From assembly GCA_001724425.1 (NCBI GenBank), contig MEEK01000026.1:1-52969 (forward strand): a stretch of DNA of 52,969 bases. The letters are read 5' to 3'. Shown piece by piece: positions 1 through 8,693 of this stretch. Each line of letters opens with the position of its first letter. Position 1 is the first letter of the stretch. The DNA is from Microbacterium sp. SCN 70-27. Lineage in GTDB: Bacteria; Actinomycetota; Actinomycetes; Actinomycetales; Microbacteriaceae. A program made the position numbers and the translations under genes. The notes beneath the pieces were generated by a model, which was not told the origin of the DNA, did no database searches, and worked only from the letters and a program-made list of their open reading frames with translations.

Positions 1-1833
1 TTCGCCGACGATGTAGACGTCGCGGGGGCGGGCGATCGGGCCGATCTGCTCGCCGACCCACTTGCGCAGTGCGTCCGCGAGGCCTTCCGGCGAGTGCGTT
101 TCGAGGTAGCTCTGCTTGACGATCACGAACGCGACCACCGCCTGGCCTGTCGTCTCGTCGCTCGCGCCGACGACGGCGGCCTCGGCGACCGCCTCGTTGC
201 CGACGAGGGCGGATTCGATCTCGGTCGTCGAGAGGCGGTGGCCCGACACGTTCATGACGTCGTCGACGCGACCGAGGAACCAGACGTCGCCGTCCTCGTC
301 GAGGCGCGCGCCGTCGCCGGCGAAGTAATACCCCTTGTCCTGGAACTTCTCCCAGTAGGTCTCGACGAAGCGCTCCGGGTCGCCCCAGATGCCGCGCAGC
401 ATCGACGGCCACGGCTCGGTCAGCACGAGCAGCCCGCCGTTTCGGTTGCCGACGTGGTTCCCGTCATCGTCGACGACATCCACTCCGATGCCGGGGAACG
501 GCACCTGCGCGCTACCGGGCTTCGTCTCGGTGACGCCGGGGAGAGCCGAGACCATGATCGAGCCGGTCTCGGTCTGCCACCACGTGTCGACGATCGGCGC
601 GGCATCCGCCCCGATGATCTCGCGGTACCACATCCACGCCTCAGGGTTGATGGGTTCGCCGACGGAGCCGAGCAGGCGGATGGATGACAGGTCGAACTGC
701 TGCGGGATCTGGCGGCCGAGCTTCATGAACGAGCGGATCGCGGTCGGTGCCGTGTAGAGCACCGTGACGCCGTACTTCTGCACGAGTTCCCACCAGCGGC
801 CCGGGTGCGGGGTGTCGGGGGTGCCTTCGTAGAGCACCTGCGTGGCGCCGTTGGCGAGGGGTCCGTACGTGACGTACGAGTGACCGGTGATCCAGCCGAT
901 GTCGGCGGTGCACCAGAAGACGTCGGTCTCGGGGTGCAGGTCGTGGACGACCTTGTTGGTGAAGGTCGCCTGCGTGAGGTACCCACCGGAGGTGTGCAGG
1001 ATGCCCTTGGGCTTACCCGTCGTGCCGGAGGTGTAGAGGATGAACAGCGGGTTCTCCGCCGGGAAGGCCTGCGCCTCGTGGTCGGCGGAGGCGGCGGGAA
1101 CCGCGTCATGCCACCAGAGGTCGCGCCCGTCGGTCCAGCCGACCTCGTTCTCCGTGCGGCGCACGACGAGCACGTGCTCGACGGTGGCCTGGGGGCCTGC
1201 GCCGCGGTCCGCGAGCGCCTGGTCGACGGCCGGCTTGAGCGGCGACACGCGGCCCTTGCGGTAGCCGCCGTCGGCGGTGATGACGACCTTCGCGCCGGCG
1301 TCGTCGATGCGGGTGCGGAGGCTGTCGGCCGAGAAGCCGCCGAAGATGACCGAGTGGATCGCGCCGATGCGCGCGACGGCGAGCATCGCGGCGATCGCCT
1401 CGGGGATCATCGGCATGTAGATCGCGACGCGGTCGCCCTGGCGCACACCGAGACCCGCGAGCACGTTCGCGACGCGCTTCACCTCGTCGGTGAGTTCGGC
1501 GTAGGTCACTCGACGCTCGTCGCCGGGCTCGCCCTCCCACAGCAGCGCGACGCGGTCGCCGTTGCCCGCCTCGACGTGGCGGTCCAGGCAGTTGTACGCG
1601 ACGTTGAGCTCGCCGTCGTCGAACCACTTCGCGAACGGGGGGTTCGACCAGTCGAGCACCCGCGTGAACGGGGTGTGCCAGTGCAGCGCTCGGGCGTGCT
1701 CGGCCCAGAAGCCCTCGCGGTCGGCTGCGGCCTGTGCGTACAGGTCGGCGGTGGCCACCGCCTGGGCGGCGAACTCGGGCGACGGTGCGAACCGACGGGT
1801 CTCGTTCAGCAGGTGGTCGATCTGGCTGCTCAT
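1..1833 (-). CDS. acs: Acetate--CoA ligase (acetyl-CoA synthetase), 3' end cut off by the window
   Basis: Activates acetate with ATP and CoA to acetyl-CoA through an acetyl-adenylate in the cytoplasm. The 611 visible residues start MSSQIDHLLNETRRF and include the AMP-binding signature YTSGTTGKPKG, the DTWWQTETGS block and YYFAGDGA. The family is about 650 residues, so roughly 40 are missing, including the segment with the acetylatable lysine (the PxxxSGK motif). The ATG at 1831-1833 has an AAAGGAG ribosome site about eight bases upstream. A TAAAGT hexamer on the reverse strand at 1903-1908 could be the -10, giving a leader of about 60 bases. It diverges from the 6C RNA and tad operon. Identification is firm; only the end is unseen. 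Confidence 0.96.
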   Translation of the reverse strand, partial: MSSQIDHLLNETRRFAPSPEFAAQAVATADLYAQAAADREGFWAEHARALHWHTPFTRVLDWSNPPFAKWFDDGELNVAYNCLDRHVEAGNGDRVALLWEGEPGDERRVTYAELTDEVKRVANVLAGLGVRQGDRVAIYMPMIPEAIAAMLAVARIGAIHSVIFGGFSADSLRTRIDDAGAKVVITADGGYRKGRVSPLKPAVDQALADRGAGPQATVEHVLVVRRTENEVGWTDGRDLWWHDAVPAASADHEAQAFPAENPLFILYTSGTTGKPKGILHTSGGYLTQATFTNKVVHDLHPETDVFWCTADIGWITGHSYVTYGPLANGATQVLYEGTPDTPHPGRWWELVQKYGVTVLYTAPTAIRSFMKLGRQIPQQFDLSSIRLLGSVGEPINPEAWMWYREIIGADAAPIVDTWWQTETGSIMVSALPGVTETKPGSAQVPFPGIGVDVVDDDGNHVGNRNGGLLVLTEPWPSMLRGIWGDPERFVETYWEKFQDKGYYFAGDGARLDEDGDVWFLGRVDDVMNVSGHRLSTTEIESALVGNEAVAEAAVVGASDETTGQAVVAFVIVKQSYLETHSPEGLADALRKWVGEQIGPIARPRDVYIVGE

Positions 1834-2040
1834 TGGTGGCGCGCTCCTTTGCGGCGGGGTCCCCGAGGTCGAGTCCGGCGTGGTCTCGTGAGGATTCAGG
1901 GAACTTTAGCCAGCGGCCGAGCGGCCCCACTACCGCCGATAGTAGGGAGCGGCAGCGGGGATCCGCGGGCGATATATCGGCGAGCGGAGTGCGGGTTTGT
2001 CCGCGGTTTGATAACTCGCCACGTAAACTCCCTCACGGCC

Positions 2041-2140
2041 GAACTCTTGATTCTGGCAATGCGGTGCCCCACCCCCCCAACCGGGGCGTCGCTTGGGCGG
2101 CATCCCATTCCCCCAGTGGGATGCCGCCCCCTCTTTTTCT
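2041..2140 (+). ncRNA. 6C-type small RNA (cytosine-rich loops) upstream of the tad operon
   Basis: Two consecutive hairpins have cytosine-rich loops. The first pairs GCCCC with GGGGC around a loop holding seven C; the second is a perfect 13-bp stem with a loop holding five C, followed by CCTCTTTTTCT. This is the architecture of the actinobacterial 6C RNA family (B11 in Mycobacterium tuberculosis, as I recall), which in mycobacteria also lies beside the tad-like cluster. The 5' end is not determined and I found no convincing promoter; 2041 is only an approximate start. It occupies most of the 443-base gap between acs and tadA. In mycobacteria the RNA acts in trans on mRNAs through its C-rich loops; that role here is inference. 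Confidence 0.75.
2095..2139 (+). terminator. Rho-independent terminator of the 6C RNA
   Basis: Perfect 13-bp stem (2095-2107 with 2117-2129), nine-base loop, then a U-rich run (CTCTTTTTC). The stem contains the window-wide GGATGCC/GGCATCC heptamer on both arms. Confidence 0.85.
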
Positions 2141-2264
2141 CGTCGTCGTCGTCGTCCTTCTTCTCACGCGTGTCGTCGAGCCCGCCGTGCTCTCCCCAAT
2201 CGCGAATTCGGGGGCGTTGTCCACCGAACGGCTCCTCGGGCTCTCGCGGTTGCATCGCGCGACG

Positions 2265-2270
2265 TAGCGT
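2265..2270 (+). promoter_or_regulatory. Leaderless -10 hexamer of tadA (TAGCGT)
   Basis: TAGCGT lies six bases before the ATG at 2277, so the expected transcription start coincides with the start codon. No ribosome-binding site is visible. Confidence 0.6.
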
Positions 2271-2276
2271 CGGGGC

Positions 2277-3365
2277 ATGTCCGAGCCGTTCATCGTCCGA
2301 CCCCGCGTTCCCGAGGCCGCCCGCCGTCGGGATCGAGGGGTCGCGGATGCCTCGCTGCCGGCCCGATCGCTCCCGGCCGGCATCAGTGTCGCGTCCGCAT
2401 CCGCACCCGCACCCGTGCGCCCGGCGCGCCGTGCGCTGCCCGACCACCCGGCGCTCGAACCCCTGCGCGGGGTGCTCTCCGACCCCGCCGTCACCGACGT
2501 GTTCGTCAACGGCACCGACGGACTCTTCGTCGATCGCGGCCAGGGCGCCGTGCCCGTCCAGGGGTGGACGGCGGGAGCGGACGAGCTGCGCGCACTCGCC
2601 GTGGCGCTCATCGGCATCGGCGGCCGGCACCTGGACGACGGGACGCCCCTCGTCGACGTGCGCTGGGAGGAGGGCGCGCGTGTCCACGCCGTCCTGCCTC
2701 CCGTCGCCTGCTCGGGCGCCGCGATCTCGATCCGGCTGCCGTCGACGGAGCTCCCCGACCTCGACGACCTCGGCCGGCGCGGCATGTTCGACGCGGTCAC
2801 GTCGGCACGCCTCGACGCGCTCGTCGCAGCGCGGACCAACCTGCTCGTCACCGGAGCGACCGGCGCCGGAAAGACCACTCTGCTCGCCGCACTCCTCGGA
2901 AGGGTGCCGGTGGGGGAGCGGATCGTCACGATCGAGGATGTCGCGGAGCTGCGCCTCGAGCATCCGCATCATGTACGCCTGGAGGCGCGGCAGCCGAACC
3001 TGGAAGGTGTCGGTGCGGTGTCGCTCGCGCGGCTGGTCCGTGAAGCCCTCAGAATGCGGCCCGATCGACTCGTCGTGGGAGAGTGCCGCGGCGAGGAGGT
3101 GCGAGAGCTGCTCACCGCTCTGAACACCGGCCATGCGGGCGGCGCCGGGACGGTGCATGTCGGATCCATCCGCGACCTGCCGGCGCGTTTGGAGGCGCTC
3201 GGCGCGCTCGCCGGGCTCGACGACCGGGCGACGGCACGGCAGGTCGTGAGCGCGATCGGCGCGGTCATCCACGTCGAGCGCGGCCGCGATGGGCTGCGCC
3301 GCGTCGCGGGTCTCGCCAGGCCCGTGCTCGCGGAGGACCGCTTGACGATGGAGGCGCTGCCGTGA
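2277..3365 (+). CDS. tadA: TadA/CpaF-family pilus or secretion ATPase
   Basis: Hexameric ATPase expected to power assembly of a Flp/Tad-type pilus or pseudopilus at the inner face of the membrane. Of 362 residues, about 1-60 are a variable Arg/Pro/Ala-rich leader. The secretion ATPase core follows: Walker A GATGAGKTT with Lys199, the Asp-box-like TIEDVAEL, Walker B RLVVGECRGEE and the His-box TGHAGGAGTVHVGS, where most relatives have TGHEGS-like residues. It belongs to the actinobacterial helicase/secretion-neighbourhood TadA group. It is first in a five-gene operon and overlaps the next gene by four bases (GTGA). In mycobacteria a CpaE/Ssd-like gene precedes it; here the 6C RNA is directly upstream. 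Confidence 0.93.
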   Translation: MSEPFIVRPRVPEAARRRDRGVADASLPARSLPAGISVASASAPAPVRPARRALPDHPALEPLRGVLSDPAVTDVFVNGTDGLFVDRGQGAVPVQGWTAGADELRALAVALIGIGGRHLDDGTPLVDVRWEEGARVHAVLPPVACSGAAISIRLPSTELPDLDDLGRRGMFDAVTSARLDALVAARTNLLVTGATGAGKTTLLAALLGRVPVGERIVTIEDVAELRLEHPHHVRLEARQPNLEGVGAVSLARLVREALRMRPDRLVVGECRGEEVRELLTALNTGHAGGAGTVHVGSIRDLPARLEALGALAGLDDRATARQVVSAIGAVIHVERGRDGLRRVAGLARPVLAEDRLTMEALP

Positions 3366-4279
3366 CCTGGTTTCGTATGCGACGACGTGTCGCGGCTCGC
3401 CTCCGGAGCCGGGAGACCCCGCGCGCGACGGCGACGGCGACGGTGCAACGCCTCGCCGTCCTGCTCGAGGCAGGTATCCCTGCGCCGCGCGCCTGGGAGC
3501 TCGTCGCCGAGGCGGGAGATGAGACGGCTTGCGCCGTGGCGGCCGCCGCGCCCGGTCAGAGCGTCGGCGATGTCCTGCGCGACCGGCCGGACCCGTGGCC
3601 GGAGGTCGCGCTCGCGTGGCAGGTGTCGGAGACCGTCGGCGCCCGGCTCGCGCCGAGTCTGCGCCGCTTCGCGGACGCGCTGCGTGACGCGCAGGACACC
3701 CGCGACGATGTCGATGTCGCCCTCGCGGACCCGGCGGCGACCGCTCGGATGCTCGCGTGGCTCCCGCTCGTCGCGTTGGCCCTCGCGTTCGCGCTCGGCT
3801 TCGACGTGGCGCAGGCGCTGACGCAGCCGGCCGGCATCGCCAGCGCTGTCGTCGGCGTGCTGCTCATGCTCGCCGCCCGCCGATGGACGGCGCGACTCGT
3901 CGCGAAGGCGCAACCACCGCCGGGCCTTCCCGGCCTGCAGGCCGATGTCGTCGCGATCGCGCTGTCCGGCGGAGTCTCCACCGATCGCGCGCTCGCCGTC
4001 GTGGCGGGCGCCGGGGGCGGTGACGCCGAGGCCTCGACGATCGAGGTGCTGGATCTGTCGACGCGCGCGGGCGCACCCGCCGCGGAACTCCTGCGGGCCT
4101 CCGCCACCGACGAGCGGCGCCGCGCCCGCACCGACGGGCGGCTGCGCGCAGCACGGCTGTCGTCGCGTCTGCTACTGCCGATGGGGGTGTGCACCCTGCC
4201 GGCGTTCCTCGCCCTCGGCGTGGGGCCCATGCTGCTGTCGGTCCTCTCCGGTGCCCTCCCCGTCTTCGCCGCGCCCTGA
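3362..4279 (+). CDS. Type II secretion F-domain protein (TadB/TadC-like), pilus membrane platform
   Basis: Predicted 305-residue inner-membrane platform protein that would contact the TadA ATPase. The GTG at 3362 overlaps the tadA stop (GTGA), which decides the start; a longer frame extending upstream lies inside tadA. A cytoplasmic T2SSF-like helical region (about 15-115) is followed by two hydrophobic hairpins (about 125-175) and a C-terminal half (about 190-305) with another T2SSF-like segment and a terminal membrane helix. Mycobacteria encode separate TadB- and TadC-like proteins; here there is one gene, either a compact fusion or loss of one copy. The fold assignment is good; which ancestor it represents is unclear. 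Confidence 0.8.
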   Translation: MTWFRMRRRVAARLRSRETPRATATATVQRLAVLLEAGIPAPRAWELVAEAGDETACAVAAAAPGQSVGDVLRDRPDPWPEVALAWQVSETVGARLAPSLRRFADALRDAQDTRDDVDVALADPAATARMLAWLPLVALALAFALGFDVAQALTQPAGIASAVVGVLLMLAARRWTARLVAKAQPPPGLPGLQADVVAIALSGGVSTDRALAVVAGAGGGDAEASTIEVLDLSTRAGAPAAELLRASATDERRRARTDGRLRAARLSSRLLLPMGVCTLPAFLALGVGPMLLSVLSGALPVFAAP

Positions 4280-4354
4280 CGCGGCGCAGTGTGCCCGATC
4301 CCACAGTGTGCCCGATCCACGATGTGCCCGACCAACTCATCCGAAGGAGTAACG

Positions 4355-4600
4355 ATGTCCCTCATCCCCATCCCCACCAACCGCCCCGCGCGCCGGGCCG
4401 ATCCGAACGCGCTCCCGCCCCTCACCCGGCGTCGAGCCGCCGCTCTCCTCGCCGACGACACGGGTGCCGCGACGGCAGAGTATGCCGTTGCGACGATGGC
4501 AGCGGTGGCCTTCGCCGGCCTCCTCGTCATGATCATGCGCTCGGACGAAGTCCGCGGCATCCTCACCGACCTCGTCCGCCGCGCCCTCACCGTGGCGTGA
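4355..4600 (+). CDS. DUF4244 family protein, putative Flp-type pilin subunit
   Basis: 81-residue protein with a strong GAAGGAG ribosome site seven bases before the ATG at 4355. A basic 30-residue leader is followed by DDTGAATAEYAVATMAAVAFAGLLVMIM, a single hydrophobic helix preceded by Thr-Ala-Glu-Tyr, which resembles the cleavage and assembly region of Flp pilins (the acidic residue after the processing site). This matches the actinobacterial DUF4244 family found in the third position of these tad clusters. It would be the major structural subunit. No prepilin peptidase is encoded in the window, so processing must depend on an enzyme elsewhere. Confidence 0.85.
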   Translation: MSLIPIPTNRPARRADPNALPPLTRRRAAALLADDTGAATAEYAVATMAAVAFAGLLVMIMRSDEVRGILTDLVRRALTVA

Positions 4601-4605
4601 GCGCG

Positions 4606-4935
4606 ATGCGAGACGATCGCGGGTCCGCGACGGCGGAGTTCGCTGTCATCGTGCCCGCGGTCGTGCTCGTCATCGCGCTCACGATCGGTGCGCTCGGCGC
4701 GGCGAGCCGGCAGGTCCGCCTCGAACAGGGCGTCGCCCAGGCGGCCCGCCTCCTGGCGCGCGGCGAAGCGGACGACCGTGCCCGCGCCGTCCTCGGCGCG
4801 ATCGCGGGCGGCGCTGTCGCGGAGGTCTCGGCGGAGGGTGATCTGGTCTGTGTCACCGCGACGGCGCCGACCGGCGTGCCGTTGCCGCTCCCGCCGCTGC
4901 ATGCGCGCGGCTGCGCACTGTCTGACGGTCGCTGA
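4606..4935 (+). CDS. TadE-like pilus assembly protein (minor pseudopilin)
   Basis: 109-residue protein with the N-terminal signature DRGSATAEFAVIVPAVVLVIALTIGALGAA, a pilin-like helix with the Glu at the position typical of TadE/TadF proteins, then a small extracytoplasmic domain with two cysteines (near residues 81 and 104) that could form a disulfide. The ATG at 4606 is used here; a GTG at 4597 overlapping the previous stop (GTGA) would add three residues and is equally possible. It sits in the operon directly after the DUF4244 pilin. Confidence 0.85.
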   Translation: MRDDRGSATAEFAVIVPAVVLVIALTIGALGAASRQVRLEQGVAQAARLLARGEADDRARAVLGAIAGGAVAEVSAEGDLVCVTATAPTGVPLPLPPLHARGCALSDGR

Positions 4936-5252
4936 TGGTGGGCGTTGCGACCGGGGTCGGAGCGCTCGCCGTCACGGCGGTGCTCGCACTCGGCGTCACG
5001 GCCGTCGGTGCAGCGTCGGTGCGCAGTGCGCGTGCGGCCGGAGCGGCGGATGCAGCGGCGCTCGCCGCCGCGGACGCGGTCATCGGCGCGGTCTCGGGAG
5101 ACCCGTGCGGGCGGGCCGCCGAGGTCGCCCGGGCGGTCGGGGCATCCGTCGTCTCGTGCGACCTCGACGGCTTCGTCGCGACGGTGCAGGTCGCCGTCGG
5201 CGGGGGAGCGTTCGCGGCCGTCGCGAGGGCCCGCGCCGGTCCGCCGCCGTGA
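4935..5252 (+). CDS. TadE-like secretion-neighbourhood protein (Rv3654c-type)
   Basis: 105-residue protein whose ATG overlaps the preceding stop by one base (TGATG). An N-terminal hydrophobic helix (about 6-28) is followed by an Ala/Val-rich segment beginning ASVRSARAAGAADAAALAAAD, which matches the last protein of the actinobacterial helicase/secretion cluster (helicase/secretion neighbourhood TadE-like protein). Two cysteines (CGRAAEV, VVSCDLDG) may form a disulfide. It likely acts as a minor pilin or assembly factor; this role is inferred from position. It is the last gene of the tad operon, 72 bases before topA. Confidence 0.78.
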   Translation: MVGVATGVGALAVTAVLALGVTAVGAASVRSARAAGAADAAALAAADAVIGAVSGDPCGRAAEVARAVGASVVSCDLDGFVATVQVAVGGGAFAAVARARAGPPP

Positions 5253-5324
5253 CACGGAACGGCCCCTCACAGGCTCCTCATGTCTCCCACGTGTGTATGG
5301 TGTGCATCGGAGAAAGGACGCCAC

Positions 5325-8018
5325 GTGGCCGAGAGCACCAAGGCGACGAGCACGAAGGCGGGCAAGAAGCTCGTCATCGTCGAGTCGCCGACGAAGATGA
5401 AGTCGATTCAGGGGTACCTGGGCGACGGCTACGAGGTTCTCAGCTCCGTCGGGCACATCCGCGACCTCGCGGACAAGAAGGACATCCCCGCCGAGTTGAA
5501 GAAGACCTCGGTCGGCAAATACTCCATCGACATCGAGAACGGGTTCACTCCTCTATATGTCGAGAGCGACCGCGGCAAGAAGACCGTCGCCGAGCTCAAG
5601 CGCGCCCTGAAGAACGCCGACGAACTCCTCCTCGCGACCGATGAGGACCGCGAGGGCGAGGCCATCGCGTGGCACCTCCTCCAGGCGCTCAAGCCCAAGG
5701 TGCCGGTGCGTCGCATGGTGTTCCACGAGATCACGAAAGACGCCATCCGCGCCGCCGTCGACAACACGCGCGAGCTCGACCTCGCCCTCGTCGACGCACA
5801 GGAGACGCGCCGCATCCTCGACCGCCTCTATGGCTGGGACGTCTCCGACGTCACCCGCCGCAAGGTCGGCCAGGGCACGTCCGCAGGGCGTGTGCAGTCC
5901 GCCGCGACGCGCCTCGTCGTCGACCGCGAGCGCGAGCGCATCGCCTTCGTCTCGGCCGACTACTGGGACGTCGAAGCCGTCGCCCACAGCGGCGCCGACG
6001 CGTTCGACACCCGCCTCGCGCGCCTCGACGGCGCGCCACTCGCCCGCGGCACCGACTTCGACGACGCCGGGCAGCTGAAGAAAGCCGTCATCGTCCTCGG
6101 CGAGAAGGATGCCCGCGAGCTGGCATCCGCTCTCGAGACAGCCGGCGAGGCGACCGTCGTCTCCGTCGAGGCGAAGCCCGGCACGCGCACCCCGAAGCCC
6201 CCCTTCACGACCTCGACCCTCCAGCAGGAGGCGGGGCGCAAGCTCTCGATGAGCGCCAAGCATGCCATGGGCGTCGCACAGCGGCTCTACGAGAAGGGGT
6301 ACATCACCTACATGCGCACCGACTCGACAGCCCTGTCGACGCAGGCGATCGCCGCCGCGCGCACGCAGGCCGTCGCGCTGTACGGCGACCGCGCCGTGCC
6401 GCCGAACCCGCGCAGCTACCGCAACAACAGCAAGAACGCTCAGGAGGCGCACGAGGCGATCCGCCCGTCCGGCGACGCATTCCGCACGCCCGCGTCGGTG
6501 GCATCCGCCCTCGACCGCGACGAACTGCGCCTGTACGACCTCATCTGGAAGCGCACCGTCGCCTCGCAGATGTCCGACGCGAAGTACGAGACCACCACGG
6601 TCACCCTCGAGGCGGATGCCGCGGGCCGCGTCGCCTCGTTCACGGCATCCGGCACCGTGTACACCTTCAAGGGGTTCCTGGAGGCGTACGAAGAGGGGCG
6701 CGACGAGAAGCGCTCCGACTCCGACAAGGCCGACGACCAGTCCCTCCCGCAGCTCGCGGTGGGCGACGTGCTGGGCCTTCGCGACATCGAGCCGAAGGGG
6801 CACGCGACGAGCCCGAAGCCGCGGTACACCGAGGCATCCCTCGTCAAGGCGCTCGAAGAGAAGGGCATCGGCCGCCCGTCGACGTTCGCGTCGATCATCG
6901 ACGTCATCATCAATCGCGAGTACGTCTCCAAGCGCGGTCAGGCGCTCGTGCCGAGCTGGCTCGCATTCTCGGTCGTGCGCCTGCTCGAGCAGCACTTCGC
7001 CGACCTCGTCGACTACGACTTCACGGCCGCCCTCGAAGACGACCTGGATGCCATCGCCCGCGGCGAGCAGCAGCGGGTGGAGTGGCTGCAGGAGTTCTAC
7101 TTCGGCTCCGACGACCACGTGGGTCTGCGGAACATCCTCGACAACCTCGGCGAGATCGACGCGCGCGAGATCAACGCGACGCGCATCGGCGACGTCGCGA
7201 CCCTGCGGTTCGGCCGCTACGGGCCCTACCTGGACGTCCCGAACCCCGACGGCACGTCGCGCATCGTCAATGTCCCGCGCGACCTCGCGCCCGATGAGCT
7301 CACCCCCGAGAAGGCGCGCGAGCTGATCGACGCGCCGATCGCGGGCGACCGCGTGCTCGGCCAGAACCCCGAGACGGGCCGCGACATCGTCGTCAAGGAC
7401 GGCCGCTTCGGTCCGTACCTCGAAGAGGTGATCCCCGCCGAGCCCGAGCCCGTCGTCGACCCCGACGCCCCGAAGAAGCGCACCAAGAAGGTCGAGGCGC
7501 CCAAGCCCCGCCGCGCGTCGCTGTTCAAGAGCATGTCGCCCGAGACGATCGACCTCGACACCGCGCTGAAGCTCTTCTCGCTCCCGCGCACCGTCGGCGT
7601 CGACCCCGAGACGGACGTCCCGATCACGGCGCAGAACGGCCCGTACGGTCCCTACATCAAGAAGGGCACCGATTCGCGGTCGATCGCGAGCGAAGACCAG
7701 ATCTTCGACATCACGCTCGAGCAGGCGCTCGAGATCTACGCGCAGCCGAAGTACGCGAACCGTGCGGCGACCTCCCTCAAGGAGTTCGAGGCCGACCCCG
7801 AGTCGGGCAAGCCGATCCGCATCAAGGACGGCCGTTTCGGCGCATACGTCACCGACGGCACGACGAACGTGACGATCCCGCGTGGGCAGACCGCCGACGA
7901 CATCACGTTCGAGATCGCGGTGCAGATGCTCGCGGACAAGCGCGCGAAGGGCCCCGCGCCCAAGCGCACGACGCGGCGCGCGCCGGCGGCCCGCAAGCCC
8001 GCCGCCAAGAAGAAGTGA
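5325..8018 (+). CDS. topA: DNA topoisomerase I (type IA)
   Basis: Relaxes negative supercoils by single-strand passage. 897 residues starting at GTG 5325, chosen for the GAAAGGA ribosome site at 5312-5318; an ATG at 5280 would add 15 residues without a site. Features in order: Toprim motif KLVIVESPTKMKSI at the N-terminus, acidic DEDREGEA, active-site Tyr329 in GYITYMRTDS, the helical gate, and repeated topo-C elements (GRYGPYL, GRFGPYLE, GPYGPYIKK, GRFGAYV). The tail is rich in Lys/Arg/Ala, typical of actinobacterial TopA and used for strand passage. A TATGGT hexamer at 5296-5301 could be the -10. It overlaps tmk by four bases. Confidence 0.97.
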   Translation: MAESTKATSTKAGKKLVIVESPTKMKSIQGYLGDGYEVLSSVGHIRDLADKKDIPAELKKTSVGKYSIDIENGFTPLYVESDRGKKTVAELKRALKNADELLLATDEDREGEAIAWHLLQALKPKVPVRRMVFHEITKDAIRAAVDNTRELDLALVDAQETRRILDRLYGWDVSDVTRRKVGQGTSAGRVQSAATRLVVDRERERIAFVSADYWDVEAVAHSGADAFDTRLARLDGAPLARGTDFDDAGQLKKAVIVLGEKDARELASALETAGEATVVSVEAKPGTRTPKPPFTTSTLQQEAGRKLSMSAKHAMGVAQRLYEKGYITYMRTDSTALSTQAIAAARTQAVALYGDRAVPPNPRSYRNNSKNAQEAHEAIRPSGDAFRTPASVASALDRDELRLYDLIWKRTVASQMSDAKYETTTVTLEADAAGRVASFTASGTVYTFKGFLEAYEEGRDEKRSDSDKADDQSLPQLAVGDVLGLRDIEPKGHATSPKPRYTEASLVKALEEKGIGRPSTFASIIDVIINREYVSKRGQALVPSWLAFSVVRLLEQHFADLVDYDFTAALEDDLDAIARGEQQRVEWLQEFYFGSDDHVGLRNILDNLGEIDAREINATRIGDVATLRFGRYGPYLDVPNPDGTSRIVNVPRDLAPDELTPEKARELIDAPIAGDRVLGQNPETGRDIVVKDGRFGPYLEEVIPAEPEPVVDPDAPKKRTKKVEAPKPRRASLFKSMSPETIDLDTALKLFSLPRTVGVDPETDVPITAQNGPYGPYIKKGTDSRSIASEDQIFDITLEQALEIYAQPKYANRAATSLKEFEADPESGKPIRIKDGRFGAYVTDGTTNVTIPRGQTADDITFEIAVQMLADKRAKGPAPKRTTRRAPAARKPAAKKK

Positions 8019-8659
8019 CCGCGCCGGCCGCGCCGCGCGCGGGAGGACTCTGGGTCACCTTCGAGGGCGGTGACGGCGCCGGCAAGACGACGCAGGCCAC
8101 TCTCCTGGAGGAGTGGCTGCGCGAGTCGGGCCGCGCCGTCGTCCGCACCCGTGAGCCGGGCGGCACGGAGGTCGGCGTCCTCATCCGCAACATCGTGCTC
8201 CACCACCGCGGCGACGTCGCGCCCCGCGCGGAGGCGCTCCTCTACGCGGCCGACCGCGCGCACCACGTCGCGACGCTCGTGCGGCCCGCGCTCGAGCGCG
8301 GAGACGTCGTCATCCAGGATCGCTACCTCGACTCGTCCGTCGCCTACCAGGGTGCGGGGCGGGTGCTGGATGCCACGGAGGTCCGCGACCTGTCGCTGTG
8401 GGCGACCGAGGGGGCGCTCCCCGACATCACGGTGCTGCTCGACCTCGACGAGGCATCCGGCCGTGCGCGTCTCGACGCCGACGACAAGCCCTTCGACCGA
8501 CTCGAAGCGGAGAAGGACGAGTTCCACGCGCGCGTCCGTGCAGCGTTCCTCGCGCTCGCGGCGGCCGAGCCGGAGCGGTTCCTCGTGCTCGATGCCACGC
8601 TCCCGGCGGAGGAACTCGCCGCCGTCGTGCGCGAGCGCGTCGCCGCCGCGCTCGCGTGA
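8015..8659 (+). CDS. tmk: Thymidylate kinase (dTMP kinase)
   Basis: Phosphorylates dTMP to dTDP. 214 residues from a GTG overlapping the topA stop (GTGA), so translation is probably coupled. The P-loop GGDGAGKT spans residues 18-25. TREPGGTE, the DR-Y motif in IQDRYLDSSVAYQG and DLDEASGRAR match the family, and the length is normal. Ten extra residues precede the usual start. The order topA-tmk-holB is common in Microbacteriaceae and places the kinase among DNA replication genes. Confidence 0.96.
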   Translation: MTAPAAPRAGGLWVTFEGGDGAGKTTQATLLEEWLRESGRAVVRTREPGGTEVGVLIRNIVLHHRGDVAPRAEALLYAADRAHHVATLVRPALERGDVVIQDRYLDSSVAYQGAGRVLDATEVRDLSLWATEGALPDITVLLDLDEASGRARLDADDKPFDRLEAEKDEFHARVRAAFLALAAAEPERFLVLDATLPAEELAAVVRERVAAALA

Positions 8660-8680
8660 GGCGGGGTCGCACCCACACCG

Positions 8681-8686
8681 TAGGCT
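8681..8686 (+). promoter_or_regulatory. Leaderless -10 hexamer of holB (TAGGCT)
   Basis: TAGGCT ends seven bases before the ATG at 8694. It gives holB its own promoter despite being only 34 bases behind tmk. Confidence 0.55.
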
Positions 8687-8693
8687 GGTCGGC

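Noticed and set aside
805..3123. 772-residue forward frame across acs and tadA
   Set aside because: It is antisense to acs and out of frame with tadA, and includes the 6C RNA region.
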